NCBI RefSeq assembly: GCF_031457455.1
Contig: NZ_JAVDWU010000005.1
Location: forward strand, 314,935 to 378,934
From: Hydrogenophaga palleronii_A
Lineage (GTDB): Bacteria > Pseudomonadota > Gammaproteobacteria > Burkholderiales > Burkholderiaceae_C
Length of the DNA: 64,000 nucleotides
Direction: 5' to 3'
Part shown: positions 7,721 through 19,371 of the stretch, piece after piece
Position numbering within the stretch: the stretch's first letter is position 1
Layout of the letters: each line of letters starts with the position of its first letter
Notes under the pieces: model-generated
Told to the model about the DNA's origin: nothing
The model's database searches: none
The model's input: only the letters and a program-made list of their open reading frames with translations
Made by a program: the position numbers and the translations under genes

Positions 7721-9433
7721 ATGGCCACGTACACCTACCCCACCTTCCCCTACCATCCTCCCCACGACCTGATGCAGACCGCGCCCCAGCGTAAGCCACT
7801 GGTGGTGATTGGCGCCGGCCCGGTCGGGCTGGCCGCTGCCATTGATGCACGGCTGCACGGTCTGGACGTGTTGCTTTTCGACGAAGAGGACAGCGTGTCG
7901 TTCGGTTCGCGCGCCGTGTGTTACGCCAAGCGCGCGCTGGAAATCCTCGACCGCCTGGGCGTGGGCGATCCCATCGTCGACAAGGGCGTGGGCTGGAACG
8001 TGGGCCGCACCTTTCTGCGCGAAGAGGAGGTCTACCACTTCGATCTGGTGCCCGAACCCGGTCACAAGCGCCCGGGCATGATCAACCTGCAGCAGTACCA
8101 CCTGGAAGAGGCGCTGGTGAAGCGCGCCACCGAACTCGGGGTGGACCTGCGCTGGAAGTACAAGGTGGCCGGCGTCCAGCCGCTGGAAAACGGTGGCCGG
8201 GTGAGCGTGGAGACGCCAGATGGCGCCTTTGAAATCGATGCCGACTGGCTGATCGTGGCCGACGGTGCGCGCAGCAACGTGCGTCGGCAACTGGGCCTGG
8301 ACATCGAAGGCCATGTGTTCAAGGACCGTTTCCTGATCGCCGACGTGATCATGGAGGCCGACTATCCCGCCGAACGCTGGTTCTGGTTCGACCCGCCGTT
8401 CCACCCCAACCAGAGCGTGTTGCTGCACAAGCAGAGCGACAACGTCTGGCGCATCGACTTCCAGCTGGGCTGGGACGCCGATCCGGAAGAAGAGAAGAAG
8501 CCCGAGAACATCATTCCCCGTGTGAAGGCCATGCTGGGCGACGAACGCCCGTTCGCCCTGGAATGGGCCAGCATCTACACCTTCCAGTGCAGGCGCATGA
8601 AGAACTTCCGGCATGGCCGCCTGCTGTTCGTGGGCGATGCGGCGCATCAGGTGTCGCCCTTCGGTGCGCGCGGCGCCAATTCCGGCTTCCAGGACACCGA
8701 CGACCTGGTGTGGAAGCTCGCGCTGGTGATGAAGGGCTTGGCGCCCGACGCCCTGTTGGACACGTATGACGCCGACCGCACCTACGCGGCCGACGAAAAC
8801 ATCCGCAACTCCACTCGCTCGACCGACTTCATCACCCCCAAGAGCGCGGTCAGCAAGTTGTTCCGCAACGCGGCGCTGGAGCTGGCACGCACCCAGCCAT
8901 TCGCCCGCAAGCTGGTGAATTCCGGGCGGCTGAGTGTGCCGGCTTTTCTGGTGAACTCGGCACTGAACACGCCCGACGCAGACACCTTCGAAGGCAACAT
9001 GGTGCCTGGCGCGCCCCTGGACGACGCGCCGGTCCGTGTGGACGGCCAGGACGCCTGGTTGCTGGACCAACTGGGCAACCGGTTTCAGTTGCTCGTCTTT
9101 GCCGACAGCGTGGAGCAGATCGACCCGGCCCTGCGCGCTCAGGCGGCGGAGCTGGCAGACGCGGCCATTCCGGTGGAAACCGTGGCGGTCACCGCCCGCG
9201 CTGGGAACGGTACGGCCGGCATGGCAGTGCTGCACGACCGCGAGGGCCTGGTGGCCCAGCGGCTCAACGCGCGTCCGGGCACGGTCTACCTGATGCGCCC
9301 CGACCAGCACGTGGCCGCCCGCTGGCGCCGGTTTGACCTGCACGCCGTGCAGCGCGCGCTGGCCCGCGCCGCCGCGCAGGACATCGCTTCGGCAGCCACA
9401 CGCCACGCCGCCCTTGAGACGGCCGCCGCCTGA
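7721..9433 (+). CDS. FAD-dependent aromatic monooxygenase (PheA/TfdB/MhpA-like)
   Basis: 570 residues, class A flavoprotein monooxygenase. The N-terminal Rossmann motif (VVIGAGPVGLAAAIDARLHG, residues about 28-47), the mid DG motif (VADGARSNVRRQLG) and the second FAD motif (LLFVGDAAHQVSPFGARGAN) are all present. The C-terminal 140 residues form the thioredoxin-like domain of phenol- and hydroxyphenylpropionate-hydroxylase relatives. It should hydroxylate an aromatic substrate with NAD(P)H and O2; the substrate cannot be read from sequence. It heads an operon with a DUF2783 protein and a VOC protein (gaps of 23 and 25 bp), a set that suggests ring hydroxylation followed by another aromatic step. 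3-(3-hydroxyphenyl)propionate hydroxylase is a common but unproven name for this family. Confidence 0.88.
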   Translation: MATYTYPTFPYHPPHDLMQTAPQRKPLVVIGAGPVGLAAAIDARLHGLDVLLFDEEDSVSFGSRAVCYAKRALEILDRLGVGDPIVDKGVGWNVGRTFLREEEVYHFDLVPEPGHKRPGMINLQQYHLEEALVKRATELGVDLRWKYKVAGVQPLENGGRVSVETPDGAFEIDADWLIVADGARSNVRRQLGLDIEGHVFKDRFLIADVIMEADYPAERWFWFDPPFHPNQSVLLHKQSDNVWRIDFQLGWDADPEEEKKPENIIPRVKAMLGDERPFALEWASIYTFQCRRMKNFRHGRLLFVGDAAHQVSPFGARGANSGFQDTDDLVWKLALVMKGLAPDALLDTYDADRTYAADENIRNSTRSTDFITPKSAVSKLFRNAALELARTQPFARKLVNSGRLSVPAFLVNSALNTPDADTFEGNMVPGAPLDDAPVRVDGQDAWLLDQLGNRFQLLVFADSVEQIDPALRAQAAELADAAIPVETVAVTARAGNGTAGMAVLHDREGLVAQRLNARPGTVYLMRPDQHVAARWRRFDLHAVQRALARAAAQDIASAATRHAALETAAA

Positions 9434-9456
9434 ACCCCACCCAACGAGGAGACACC

Positions 9457-9681
9457 ATGCCCTTGCAAAGCCAGCCCAACCTCGCCGAACCCGGCCAGCG
9501 CTACTTCCGAGACTTCACGCCTGGCGACGACTTCTACGAAGCCCTGATCGACACACATCGCGACCTGAGCGACGAGCAGAGCCAGTTGCTCAACGCCAAG
9601 CTCATCCTGCTGCTGGCCAATCAGGTGGGCGACATCGCCGTGCTCAAACAGGCCATGGCGACCGCACGCCAGGGCATCTGA
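9457..9681 (+). CDS. DUF2783 domain protein
   Basis: 74 residues. Central segment FYEALIDTHRDLSDEQSQLL followed by LNAKLILLLANQVGD is typical of the small DUF2783 family, recurrently encoded next to FAD monooxygenases of aromatic catabolism. It lies 23 bp downstream of one here and 25 bp upstream of a VOC protein gene. It appears all-helical, with no signal peptide. The SD is GAGGAG 8 bp before the ATG. Biochemical role unknown; an accessory or stabilising partner of the monooxygenase is a guess from gene neighbourhood. Confidence 0.85.
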   Translation: MPLQSQPNLAEPGQRYFRDFTPGDDFYEALIDTHRDLSDEQSQLLNAKLILLLANQVGDIAVLKQAMATARQGI

Positions 9682-9706
9682 CACCCCACACCCGAAGGAG
9701 CACTCC

Positions 9707-10243
9707 ATGAACATCCGCAAGATCCACCATGTCGCCTACCGCTGCAAGGACGCCAAAGAAACCGTCGAGTGGTACCAGAAGCACCTGGGTATGAACTTTG
9801 TGCTGGCCATTGCCGAGGATCAGGTGCCGTCCACCCACGCGCCCGACCCCTACATGCACCTGTTCATGGATGCTGGTGGCGGCAACATCCTGGCCTTCTT
9901 CGAGCTGCCGAATTCACCGGCCATGGGTCGCGATCCCAACACGCCCGACTGGGTGCAGCACATTGCGCTGGAGGTGGACACGGTCGAAGAACTCGAAGCC
10001 ACCAAGGCCCGGCTGGAGGCCACCGGCATCCCGGTGATCGGCCTCACCGACCACACCATCTTCAAGAGCATCTATTTCTTCGACCCCAATGGCCACCGCC
10101 TGGAACTGGCGGCCAACACCGCCACGCCTGAAATGATGCAAAGGCTCGACGACGTGAAGTGGGACATGCTCAACGAATGGAGCCAGACCAAGCGCGCACC
10201 CAAACACGCCGCCTGGATGCACGAAAAGGCGTTTGCTACCTGA
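9707..10243 (+). CDS. VOC family protein (glyoxalase/extradiol dioxygenase-like)
   Basis: 178 residues with two beta-alpha-beta-beta-beta modules. A first-strand metal-ligand type motif (IHHVAYRCKD), a second-module histidine (WVQHIALEV) and a terminal Glu (PNGHRLELAA) together make a plausible His-His-Glu metal site. Members of this group act on aromatic catabolites or glutathione adducts and usually bind Fe(II), Mn(II) or another divalent metal. Being third in the monooxygenase operon, it may cleave or isomerise the hydroxylated product. The C-terminal tail (about 40 residues, charged and helical) extends past the core fold. SD AAGGAG is well placed. Confidence 0.88.
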   Translation: MNIRKIHHVAYRCKDAKETVEWYQKHLGMNFVLAIAEDQVPSTHAPDPYMHLFMDAGGGNILAFFELPNSPAMGRDPNTPDWVQHIALEVDTVEELEATKARLEATGIPVIGLTDHTIFKSIYFFDPNGHRLELAANTATPEMMQRLDDVKWDMLNEWSQTKRAPKHAAWMHEKAFAT

Positions 10244-10274
10244 AAAAACTTTCGGTAAACGGCCAAACAAACCC

Positions 10275-10301
10275 TCAAGTTCCGCCCAATTCGGTCGAAA
10301 C
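10275..10301 (+). promoter_or_regulatory. Sigma28-like promoter
   Basis: TCAAGTTC (10275-10282), 11 bp, then GTCGAAAC (10294-10301). The layout matches the flagellar sigma factor pattern TAAAGTTT-N11-GCCGATAA, with the TCAAG variant often seen in betaproteobacteria. It lies 55 bp before the start at 10356. The -10 half is imperfect, so confidence is moderate. Confidence 0.45.
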
Positions 10302-10355
10302 AACGGCCAGAACACCCGGCTTGTCTGCCGCGTGCCTCTTGTCGAGGGTGATGCC

Positions 10356-11006
10356 ATGTTGAACTTTTCCGCTTCCCAAGCCGTGTCCTGGCCGACACCG
10401 CCGAGCACCGCCGTGCCCGCGGTGACGCCCATCGCGCCCGTGCAACCTGCGCAGGGTGCTGGCCGCGACGCCCAGGCCGGGCTGGGTTTTGGTCAGAATC
10501 GACAAGCCGCATACCAGCCCAAGGCCGGCGGCCACCCGCAAGGCGCGTCACAACTGCCCGGAGAAGCCGATCCTTCAGTCCAGGGACAGGCTGGAAAAAG
10601 CCGGGAGGGTGATGTGTTGGCCCAACGTGAGGCACAGGAGGTCGCTGCGAAGGAAGCCGAGCAGCGCGCCAGCGACAAGGAAGAAATCCACCGGCGCCTG
10701 CGGGAGGTGCTGTCCAATGTGTGGCAGGCCAGCGCCGCGGTGGTGGACCGGGCGCTGGGGCGCGACCCCGCCAGTGAGGCACCCGGATCGTCAACGGGCA
10801 CATCGTCTGCACTGTCGACCGTGGCCGCTTCGCTGACGGCTCGCCCCGCCTTGTTGCCAGCACCGTCGCCCGCGCCAGACCCCAGCCCTGCTTTGTCAGG
10901 TTCCGGGCAGCCCGTGCCCATGACCGATGTGGTAGCTTACGACGAGCACGGCAATGGCAGCGTGCCGCCTCACGAGGCTGGAAGTCTCGTTGACCAGCGG
11001 GTGTGA
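10356..11006 (+). CDS. Hypothetical protein, Pro/Ala-rich N-terminus
   Basis: 216 residues, not assigned to a named family. Residues 1-60 are Pro/Ala/Val rich (PPSTAVPAVTPIAPVQPA), about 85-125 are highly charged and helical with a likely coiled coil (AQREAQEVAAKEAEQR, then EEIHRRLREVLSNVWQASAAVVDRAL), and the C-terminus ends with VVAYDEHGNG and a short tail. No signal peptide or membrane helix is visible. The ATG at 10356 was chosen because the upstream frame is low-complexity and a sigma28-like promoter lies between. That promoter and the convergent chemoreceptor gene hint at a motility link, but there is no direct evidence of function. Confidence 0.7.
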   Translation: MLNFSASQAVSWPTPPSTAVPAVTPIAPVQPAQGAGRDAQAGLGFGQNRQAAYQPKAGGHPQGASQLPGEADPSVQGQAGKSREGDVLAQREAQEVAAKEAEQRASDKEEIHRRLREVLSNVWQASAAVVDRALGRDPASEAPGSSTGTSSALSTVAASLTARPALLPAPSPAPDPSPALSGSGQPVPMTDVVAYDEHGNGSVPPHEAGSLVDQRV

Positions 11007-11159
11007 TGCCGTCAGCTGCTGCTTGAAGGCAAACGACCACGTCCTCTTGACCGATGGAAGCAGGTGCCTTGAGGGCTCGAACGCTTCCCTGGCATGGCTC
11101 TTCGCACCTGCCGCCTGATGAGGCGGCGAGGGAAGGCCCGGCTGGCGTCGGCAGCAGGC

Positions 11160-12728
11160 TCAGTGGGCGGCGAGCGTGTTGCTGCCGGACAGTTTGAAAT
11201 GCCCCACCGCCTGCACGAGAAGCTGTGCCTGTGTCTTGAGGCTGGCCGCTGCCGCCGCAGACTCTTCAACGAGCGCGGCGTTTTGCTGCGTGGTCTGATC
11301 CATTTGAACGATGGCGTCGCCGACCTGGCCGACCCCAGCGCTTTGCTGGACGCTGGCGCTGCTGATCTCGCCGACGATGTCGCTGACCCGCTGAATCGAC
11401 GTGACGATCTCCTGCATCGTGACACCGGCCTGATCGACGAGCACCGTGCCTTGTTCGACACGCTCCACGCTGGCACCAATCAGCGCCTTGATCTCCTTGG
11501 CCGCTTCGGCACTGCGCTGGGCCAGGTTGCGCACCTCGGCGGCCACCACGGCAAAGCCGCGACCCTGCTCTCCGGCCCGGGCGGCCTCCACCGCAGCGTT
11601 GAGCGCGAGGATGTTGGTCTGAAAGGCGATGCCGTCGATCACGCCGATGATGTCGCTGATCTTGCGGCTGCTGTCGTTGATGTCGCGCATGGTCTGTACC
11701 ACCTGCCCAACCACCGTGCCGCCCTCACGGGCCACGGTGCTGGCGCTGGATGCCAGCTGATTGGCCTGACGGGCGTTGTCGGCGTTCTGGCTCGCGGTTG
11801 AGCCCATCTGTTCCATGGAAGCAGACGTTTCCTCCAAAGCCGATGCCTGTTCTTCGGTGCGCTGACTCAGGTCGGCGTTGCCCTGAGCGATCTGCGCACT
11901 GGCGGTGGACACGCTTTCGGCGTTGCCTCGCACTTCCCCCACCACTTTCACCAGACTGTCGTTCATGGTCTTGAGCGCGCGCAGCAGATCGGCGGTTTCG
12001 TCTTTGCCGTGGACCGTGATCTGTGATGTCAGATCGCCGGCGGCCACGGTCTCGGCCACTTTCAGCGCTTCATTGATGGGGTGGGTGACGGAGCGCGTGA
12101 TGCCGATGGCAATGCCAATGCCCAGCAGTATCGAAAAGACGGTGGCAGCCACCATCACGATCTCGACAAGCACTTCGAGTTCGTGGGCCAGCTTGAATTC
12201 TTTTGCAGCCACGTCGATCTGTAGTTGGACGAGCTTGTCGGACAAGCCAATGGCGGTCTGGGCCAGGGGGTCGAGCTTGTCGCTGTAGACCTGCCGGGCA
12301 CCATCCAGATCACCACCTCGCACCGCTGCCAAGACGGCCTGCAAGCCATCTTTCACGAAGGCGTCGCGGGCTGGGGCATAGGCCTTGGCCAACTGCGCCT
12401 CCTCCGGGGTGTGGTGAGTGGCCATGTAGGTATCCCAGATCTGGCCGATGCGTGTGGCGTTGGTCTGGATCTGGGTCTGGTTCTGTTCCAGGGTGTTCGG
12501 GTCGAGCATCGAGTCCATGACAAGCACACGGTTGCGCATCATCAGGTTGTTGATGCTGGCCAACTCGCCGAGCGGTACGGTGCGGTCTTCGTAGATCGTT
12601 TTTACCTCTGCAAACAGCTTGGCCGCGCCCATGAAGCCGGTGGCTGCCATGCCCCCGATAAGCAGCAGCATCACGCCGAAGCCCAGGCCGAGCCGTTTAC
12701 CGATCTTGAGATTTGAGATGATTCGCAT
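11160..12728 (-). CDS. Methyl-accepting chemotaxis protein
   Basis: 522 residues. TM helix about 11-31, a periplasmic four-helix-bundle (4HB_MCP) sensor domain about 32-190, TM helix about 192-212 (VMVAATVFSILLGIGIAIG), HAMP, and a cytoplasmic signalling domain whose hairpin tip reads RNLAQRSAEAAKEIKALIG. The methylation helices are Glu/Gln/Ala rich (EEQASALEETSASMEQMGST). It senses a periplasmic ligand and controls CheA through CheW. The ligand is unknown. The C-terminus (SGSNTLAAH) lacks an NWETF-type CheR/CheB tether. The ATG at 12728 has AAGGAGCAG ahead; the frame is open 17 codons further up without SD. Confidence 0.95.
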   Translation of the reverse strand: MRIISNLKIGKRLGLGFGVMLLLIGGMAATGFMGAAKLFAEVKTIYEDRTVPLGELASINNLMMRNRVLVMDSMLDPNTLEQNQTQIQTNATRIGQIWDTYMATHHTPEEAQLAKAYAPARDAFVKDGLQAVLAAVRGGDLDGARQVYSDKLDPLAQTAIGLSDKLVQLQIDVAAKEFKLAHELEVLVEIVMVAATVFSILLGIGIAIGITRSVTHPINEALKVAETVAAGDLTSQITVHGKDETADLLRALKTMNDSLVKVVGEVRGNAESVSTASAQIAQGNADLSQRTEEQASALEETSASMEQMGSTASQNADNARQANQLASSASTVAREGGTVVGQVVQTMRDINDSSRKISDIIGVIDGIAFQTNILALNAAVEAARAGEQGRGFAVVAAEVRNLAQRSAEAAKEIKALIGASVERVEQGTVLVDQAGVTMQEIVTSIQRVSDIVGEISSASVQQSAGVGQVGDAIVQMDQTTQQNAALVEESAAAAASLKTQAQLLVQAVGHFKLSGSNTLAAH

Positions 12729-13027
12729 TTCTGCTCCTTGGTGGGTTGCCGGTATGAGGGCCGCCTTCAAGGGGCACATGCCCTCTGTCGATGGGATACC
12801 GTCCCACCTCGGGTTCTTGTGAGTGGATCTCCGGACCCGGGCCGGGTCAGCGGGAGGATGGACTCACTGTCAGTGTCGGCGAGCTTGCGGAAAGCCAAAA
12901 GTTGAAAATGACGCGTTGTTGACCCGCATTTTTTTGCTTGCGCGGTGTGCTTGCGCAGCCCCCGAGCGCCTGGCCAAGGGGACTCCACCCTTCGAGAGGG
13001 GATCAGGCGGTGACGCGAAACCCGGCG

Positions 13028-14944
13028 TCAACGCACTTCGCGCACGCCGAACTGACCCAGTGCTTTCTGTGTGTGCTCCATGTCGTGCCGGAGCTGGAAG
13101 CTCAGGCCGCCGGTGCAAGGATCCTCCCCCTTGTGCACCATCTCTTCGATTCGGGCCGCGGTTCGAACGATGGCCCGGAAACCCATGAGCATGGCGGTGC
13201 CCTTGAGCTTGTGGGCGTTGTAACCCACCGCCGCGAGATCGTGGTTCTCCAGCGCCGTGAGCAACACATGCACCGAGCCTTCAGGGGGCTTGAAGAGGGT
13301 GGTGAGCAGTTCGGCGAGCGTGTCCTCCGGCATCAGGGAGGCGATGTCGGTGAACGACTCGGAGTCGATCAGGGTGGAAGGGTCGAGCTCGTCGGGCAGG
13401 CGCACGGGCAGCTCGTAGGCCGAAATCGGAAACAGGCCGCCGAGGCTCGAGTGCAGTCCGGCGCCCTCGGCTTCGGCGGTCTCCAGTTCCAGCAGCCCAC
13501 AATGCTGCAACGCCCGTTGCAGGTCTTCGGCCTGCAGCGGCTTGCTGGTGAAGGCGTCGACACCGACCTCGCTGGCACGCTTGCGCGTGTCGTTGACCAC
13601 ATCGGCGGTGATCAGGATCACCTTGGTGCTCGCCGCCGGCCCGTCGAGGGCACGGATGGCCTCGGTGGTGGCGAGTCCGTCGAGCACCGGCATGTGGTAG
13701 TCGAGCAGCACCGCGTCAAAGCGCTCCTGCCCAAGCAGGTCCAGCGCCTCCTGTCCGTTTTCACAGAACACCGCGCTGTGCCCCATGTTCTCCAGAAGGA
13801 TGCTCATGTACTTGAGGTTGATGGGATGGTCCTCGGCCACCAGCACACGCAGGGATGAGGCGGATCGGCGCGCCTTCGGCTGGTCGGGGGTATCCAGAGG
13901 CGGCGCCACCGTTTCCGGAAGGGTCAGCGTGACCGTGAACACCGACCCCACGCCAGGCTGGCTCTGCACCTCGATGTCGCCACCCATCATGCGGGCAAGG
14001 CTGCGTGAGATCTCGAGGCCCAGTCCGCTGCCCCCTGCGCGACGGCGCAGCGAACTGTCGGCCTGGTAGAAGCGTGAGAACAACTGCTCGAGGGTGGCGT
14101 CATCCATGCCGGCACCGGTGTCGCGCACGGTGATGACCACGCCATCGCGCTTGTCGGGGACCCGCGCGACCTCCGCGATCACGCTCCCTGACGAAGTGAA
14201 CTTGATGGCGTTGCTCAGCAGATTGAACAGGATCTGGCGCAGCCGGGTGGCGTCGGCGAGCACCCATTCGGGCAGGTCGCTGGCGGTGTAGACGTTCAGG
14301 TCCAGCCCTTTGTCCAGGGCCGATCCCTGCATCAGCGCTTCCACGTCTTGAACGAGGCTCTTCAGATGGATGGGCGTGTGCGAGAGTTTGAGCGTGCCGG
14401 AGTCTAAGGTGGCCACATCGAGGATGTCGTTGAGCACACCAAGCAGGTGCAGCGCGGAATCCCGGGCGGTCTGAATGTAGTCGCGCTGCCGGCCGGTCAG
14501 GTTGGGTTCGTCCAGCAGGTCGAGCATGCCCAGAAGCCCCTGGAACGGGGTGCGGATTTCGTGGCTCATGTTGGCCAGGAACACGCTCTTGCCGTGGTTC
14601 GCCTGCTCGGCCTCGTCACGGGCATGCGCCAGCCGGTTGCTGAGCTTTTGCAGCTTCTGGAACTGCCGGAACTGGCGGCGCATGTGAAGCACCGCCAGTG
14701 CACCCAGGCCGGTCGTGCCCAGCACCATCAGACCGACGAGCAGCCATTCCAGTGTCGCGAGTCGCTGCACCTGTTGCTGGTGGGTCTCCAACAACTGATC
14801 AGACGCCTGCGACATCAACTGGACCTGCTGCCACTGCACCCATGCCCATGGCAGCAGGGTGAGCGCCAGCAGCACGGCCAGGGCGGCAGCCCAGTGGCGG
14901 CCCCGCCAGCGCGCCATGTTCAAGACCTTACCCATGGCACCCAC
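13028..14944 (-). CDS. Hybrid histidine kinase with receiver and Hpt domains (short sensor)
   Basis: 638 residues. TM1 about 19-36 and TM2 about 66-87 enclose only about 30 periplasmic residues. Then a coiled linker, HisKA (ANMSHEIRTPFQG, His128), HATPase_c (FNLLSNAIKFTSS, VRDTGAGMDD, GSGLGLEISRSLARMMGG), a receiver domain (VLVAEDHPINLKY, VLLDYHMPVLDG) and a C-terminal Hpt (YNAHKLKGTAMLMGF). This is a full His-Asp-His phosphorelay that needs an outside response regulator. It is a close paralogue of the next gene (15272-17557) but has lost the larger periplasmic domain. The output target is not encoded nearby. Confidence 0.93.
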   Translation of the reverse strand: MGAMGKVLNMARWRGRHWAAALAVLLALTLLPWAWVQWQQVQLMSQASDQLLETHQQQVQRLATLEWLLVGLMVLGTTGLGALAVLHMRRQFRQFQKLQKLSNRLAHARDEAEQANHGKSVFLANMSHEIRTPFQGLLGMLDLLDEPNLTGRQRDYIQTARDSALHLLGVLNDILDVATLDSGTLKLSHTPIHLKSLVQDVEALMQGSALDKGLDLNVYTASDLPEWVLADATRLRQILFNLLSNAIKFTSSGSVIAEVARVPDKRDGVVITVRDTGAGMDDATLEQLFSRFYQADSSLRRRAGGSGLGLEISRSLARMMGGDIEVQSQPGVGSVFTVTLTLPETVAPPLDTPDQPKARRSASSLRVLVAEDHPINLKYMSILLENMGHSAVFCENGQEALDLLGQERFDAVLLDYHMPVLDGLATTEAIRALDGPAASTKVILITADVVNDTRKRASEVGVDAFTSKPLQAEDLQRALQHCGLLELETAEAEGAGLHSSLGGLFPISAYELPVRLPDELDPSTLIDSESFTDIASLMPEDTLAELLTTLFKPPEGSVHVLLTALENHDLAAVGYNAHKLKGTAMLMGFRAIVRTAARIEEMVHKGEDPCTGGLSFQLRHDMEHTQKALGQFGVREVR

Positions 14945-15271
14945 TCGGGTCGATCGCAGCGCCGACGTGCGCGCAGGCAGACACCACCAGGAACCGGTGG
15001 GGCCATGCGGCAGAGTGGCAGCGGCAAAGTTGATTCATTAAGGCGCTTGAAAGTCCGATGGGTGCCGCAGGTCACGAGACAGCGAAGGGTAGAGCCACAG
15101 GTGGATCACCGGTTCCACAGCACAAGAAAAACGCTTCGACGAGGGTAGCATTTTGCATACCACGGATAGCAGTACGAAGGTACGAGCCGGCACCAGAGGA
15201 TGCAGTGGTTCGTATGTGCCTGGCGGGTGATGGGTGCAGTTGGCAGAGCTTCGGTGCGCACCGGGTGCTCA
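14945..15271. other. Gap between the two hybrid kinase genes, no feature seen
   Basis: 327 bp. Short frames here lack SD, codon bias and family similarity. No repeat copy, hairpin with T run or clear promoter was recognised. Confidence 0.5.
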
Positions 15272-17553
<2,282 letters not shown>

Positions 17554-17557
<4 letters not shown>

Positions 17558-18066
17558 GGTCGCACGTCCAGGGACTTGAGTTGCCAGATGGAGCGCTCGT
17601 AGTACACGGAGGTGCGCAGCGCGGCATCGCGGTCGAACGGATAAATCACGAACAGCGGACCCTTGTCGCGCACGGCCATGGGCTTGCCGTCCAGCAGACG
17701 CGCCACGATGACCTGGTGTGCACTGGCGTCGGCCATCGGAATGGTGATGGTGTAGTCGTTGATGGCCGAAGCGCGGATCGAGCCACCCCGGGCCTTGACG
17801 GCCGCGAGCACATCCGCCAGCAACGGACCGGTGAACTGCACAGGCCGATCAAACCAGGGCGTGCGCGTGGTGAAGCTGTGCTGTGGCAACGCTTCGATCA
17901 TCTTCATGTCGAACCGCGCCACCTCACCGGCATTCTTGACGCCGATGGAACCAGAGATGGTCAAAACGGGCCGTTCGGTGGGGGCGTCCAGTGCGTAGGC
18001 TGAGGCGCACAGCAGGCCGGACTGGGTCAGCGCGGCAACGAGAAGAAGGGTGCGACGGGTATTCAT
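17554..18066 (-). CDS. Secreted molybdopterin-fold (oxidoreductase_molyb-like) protein
   Basis: 170 residues with a signal peptide (MNTRRTLLLVAALTQSGLLC, cleavage near ASAYA-L). The mature part (VLTISGSIGVKNAG, FTGPLLADVLAAV, INDYTITIPMAD, KPMAVRDKGPLFVIYPFD) matches the fold of the sulfite-oxidase-type molybdopterin domain, as found in many short proteins annotated as molybdopterin-dependent oxidoreductase. At this length the cofactor site and catalytic Cys are not evident, so enzymatic activity is doubtful. It is co-translated (ATGA) with the downstream hybrid kinase, so a periplasmic ligand-binding or redox-sensing partner of that kinase is a reasonable inference. Confidence 0.75.
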
Positions 18067-18140
18067 GTGACACGCGGGACTATAAAAACGCTGAACTTAA
18101 GTAGCCGGAGCGCAAAAACCCGATGAGTAAGACAACCGCT

Positions 18141-18227
18141 TTCCAGGGCACCCGTGGAACCGGCTTTGCCGGGCCACTGGGTGCGCCTCCCGTTTGGGGG
18201 GTGACGCCGAAGGCGGCGCGGGGGGGC
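18141..18227 (+). repeat. Stop-anchored palindromic repeat, downstream of cheB
   Basis: TTCCAGGGCACCCGTGGAAC, CCGGCTTTGCCGGGCC, then CCCGTTTGGGG and CGCCGAAGGCGGCGCGGGGGGG. It ends 22 bp from the cheB stop; in the sense of cheB it follows the stop, like the other copies. Confidence 0.85.
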
Positions 18228-18249
18228 GTCCTGTCCTGCGCGGGGGAAG

Positions 18250-19353
18250 TCAAATCCGATGCCTTACGGCCGACGGGTTGCTTGCCAGGCGACTCAGCAA
18301 GGCCGGCGCGATCTGCTGCAGCGGCAGCACCTCGTGGGCCGCGCCGTACTGGATGGCCATGCGCGGCATGCCAAACACCACGCAGGTGGCTTCGTCCTGT
18401 ACGTAGTTGTAGCTGCCCGCATCCTTCATCTCGCGCATGGCCTGTGCACCGTCAGCACCCATGCCGGTGAGCATGATGCCCAGGGCGTTGGGTCCCAGCA
18501 CGCGGGCGGCCGACTTGAACAGCACCTCCACCGATGGTCGATGGCGGTTGACCGGCTCACTGTCTTCCACCACGGCCACGTAGTTGGAGCCACTCCGGTC
18601 GATGCGCAGGTGGCGCCCGCCGGGGGCAATGTAGGCATGACCGGGCAGGATGCGCTGGCCGTCCTGTGCCTCGGCCACGCGGATCTTGCACAGCCCGTTC
18701 AGGCGCGCCGCGAAGCTGGTGGTGAAGCCCGGCGGCATGTGCTGGGTGATCACGATGGCAGGTGCATCGGGCGGCATGGGCACCAGCACCTCGCGAATGG
18801 CTTCGGTTCCACCGGTGGACGAGCCAATGCAGATGATTTTTTCGGTGGACATGCGCGGCAACGGCGCACGTGGGGGCTCCGTACCCGCGCTGCTGCCCGG
18901 GGTGGTCTGTGTGCTCGCTGCGCTGGCCGCCGGGGTGGCCAGACGCCGCACATGGGCGGCCGCGGCCACGCGGATCTTGTCGACGATGTCGCCCGCCAGT
19001 TCGTTCAGACCGCTGCTCACGCCGATGCGAGGCTTGGCCACAAAATCCACCGCGCCCATTTCCAGCGCCCGCAGTGTGATGTCGGCACCCTGTTCGGTCA
19101 GCGTGGAGACCATCACCACCGGCATGGGTCGCAGGCGCATGAGGCGGGAAAGAAATTCCAGCCCGTCCATGCGCGGCATTTCCACGTCCAGCGTGATCAC
19201 GTCCGGGTTGAGTTCGCGGATCATCTCGCGCGCGACCAGCGGGTCGGACGCAGCGCCCACGCACTGCATGTCGTGCTGGCGGTTGATGATCTCGGTGAGC
19301 AGACTGCGCACCAGCGCAGAATCGTCCACCACCACCACTCGGATCTTGGCCAT
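18250..19353 (-). CDS. cheB: Chemotaxis response regulator, protein-glutamate methylesterase/deamidase
   Basis: 367 residues. N-terminal receiver (VVVDDSALVRSLL, Asp56 in TLDVEMPRMDG) joined by a Ser/Thr/Pro-rich linker (about 150-175) to the methylesterase domain. Its catalytic triad motifs are GSSTGGTEA (Ser), TQHMPPGF (His) and GMGADGAQAM (Asp). Phosphorylation by CheA activates removal of methyl groups from chemoreceptors, giving adaptation. It is last in the leftward che operon, 18 bp behind cheD, and is followed by a palindromic repeat. Confidence 0.97.
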   Translation of the reverse strand: MAKIRVVVVDDSALVRSLLTEIINRQHDMQCVGAASDPLVAREMIRELNPDVITLDVEMPRMDGLEFLSRLMRLRPMPVVMVSTLTEQGADITLRALEMGAVDFVAKPRIGVSSGLNELAGDIVDKIRVAAAAHVRRLATPAASAASTQTTPGSSAGTEPPRAPLPRMSTEKIICIGSSTGGTEAIREVLVPMPPDAPAIVITQHMPPGFTTSFAARLNGLCKIRVAEAQDGQRILPGHAYIAPGGRHLRIDRSGSNYVAVVEDSEPVNRHRPSVEVLFKSAARVLGPNALGIMLTGMGADGAQAMREMKDAGSYNYVQDEATCVVFGMPRMAIQYGAAHEVLPLQQIAPALLSRLASNPSAVRHRI

Positions 19354-19371
19354 TTTTTTGTCTTCCTCGAT

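Noticed and set aside
12840..12960. Sigma28 promoter for the chemoreceptor gene
   Set aside because: GCCGACAC is a fair -10, but no acceptable -35 stands 11 bp upstream; the nearest TCAA is six bases too far.
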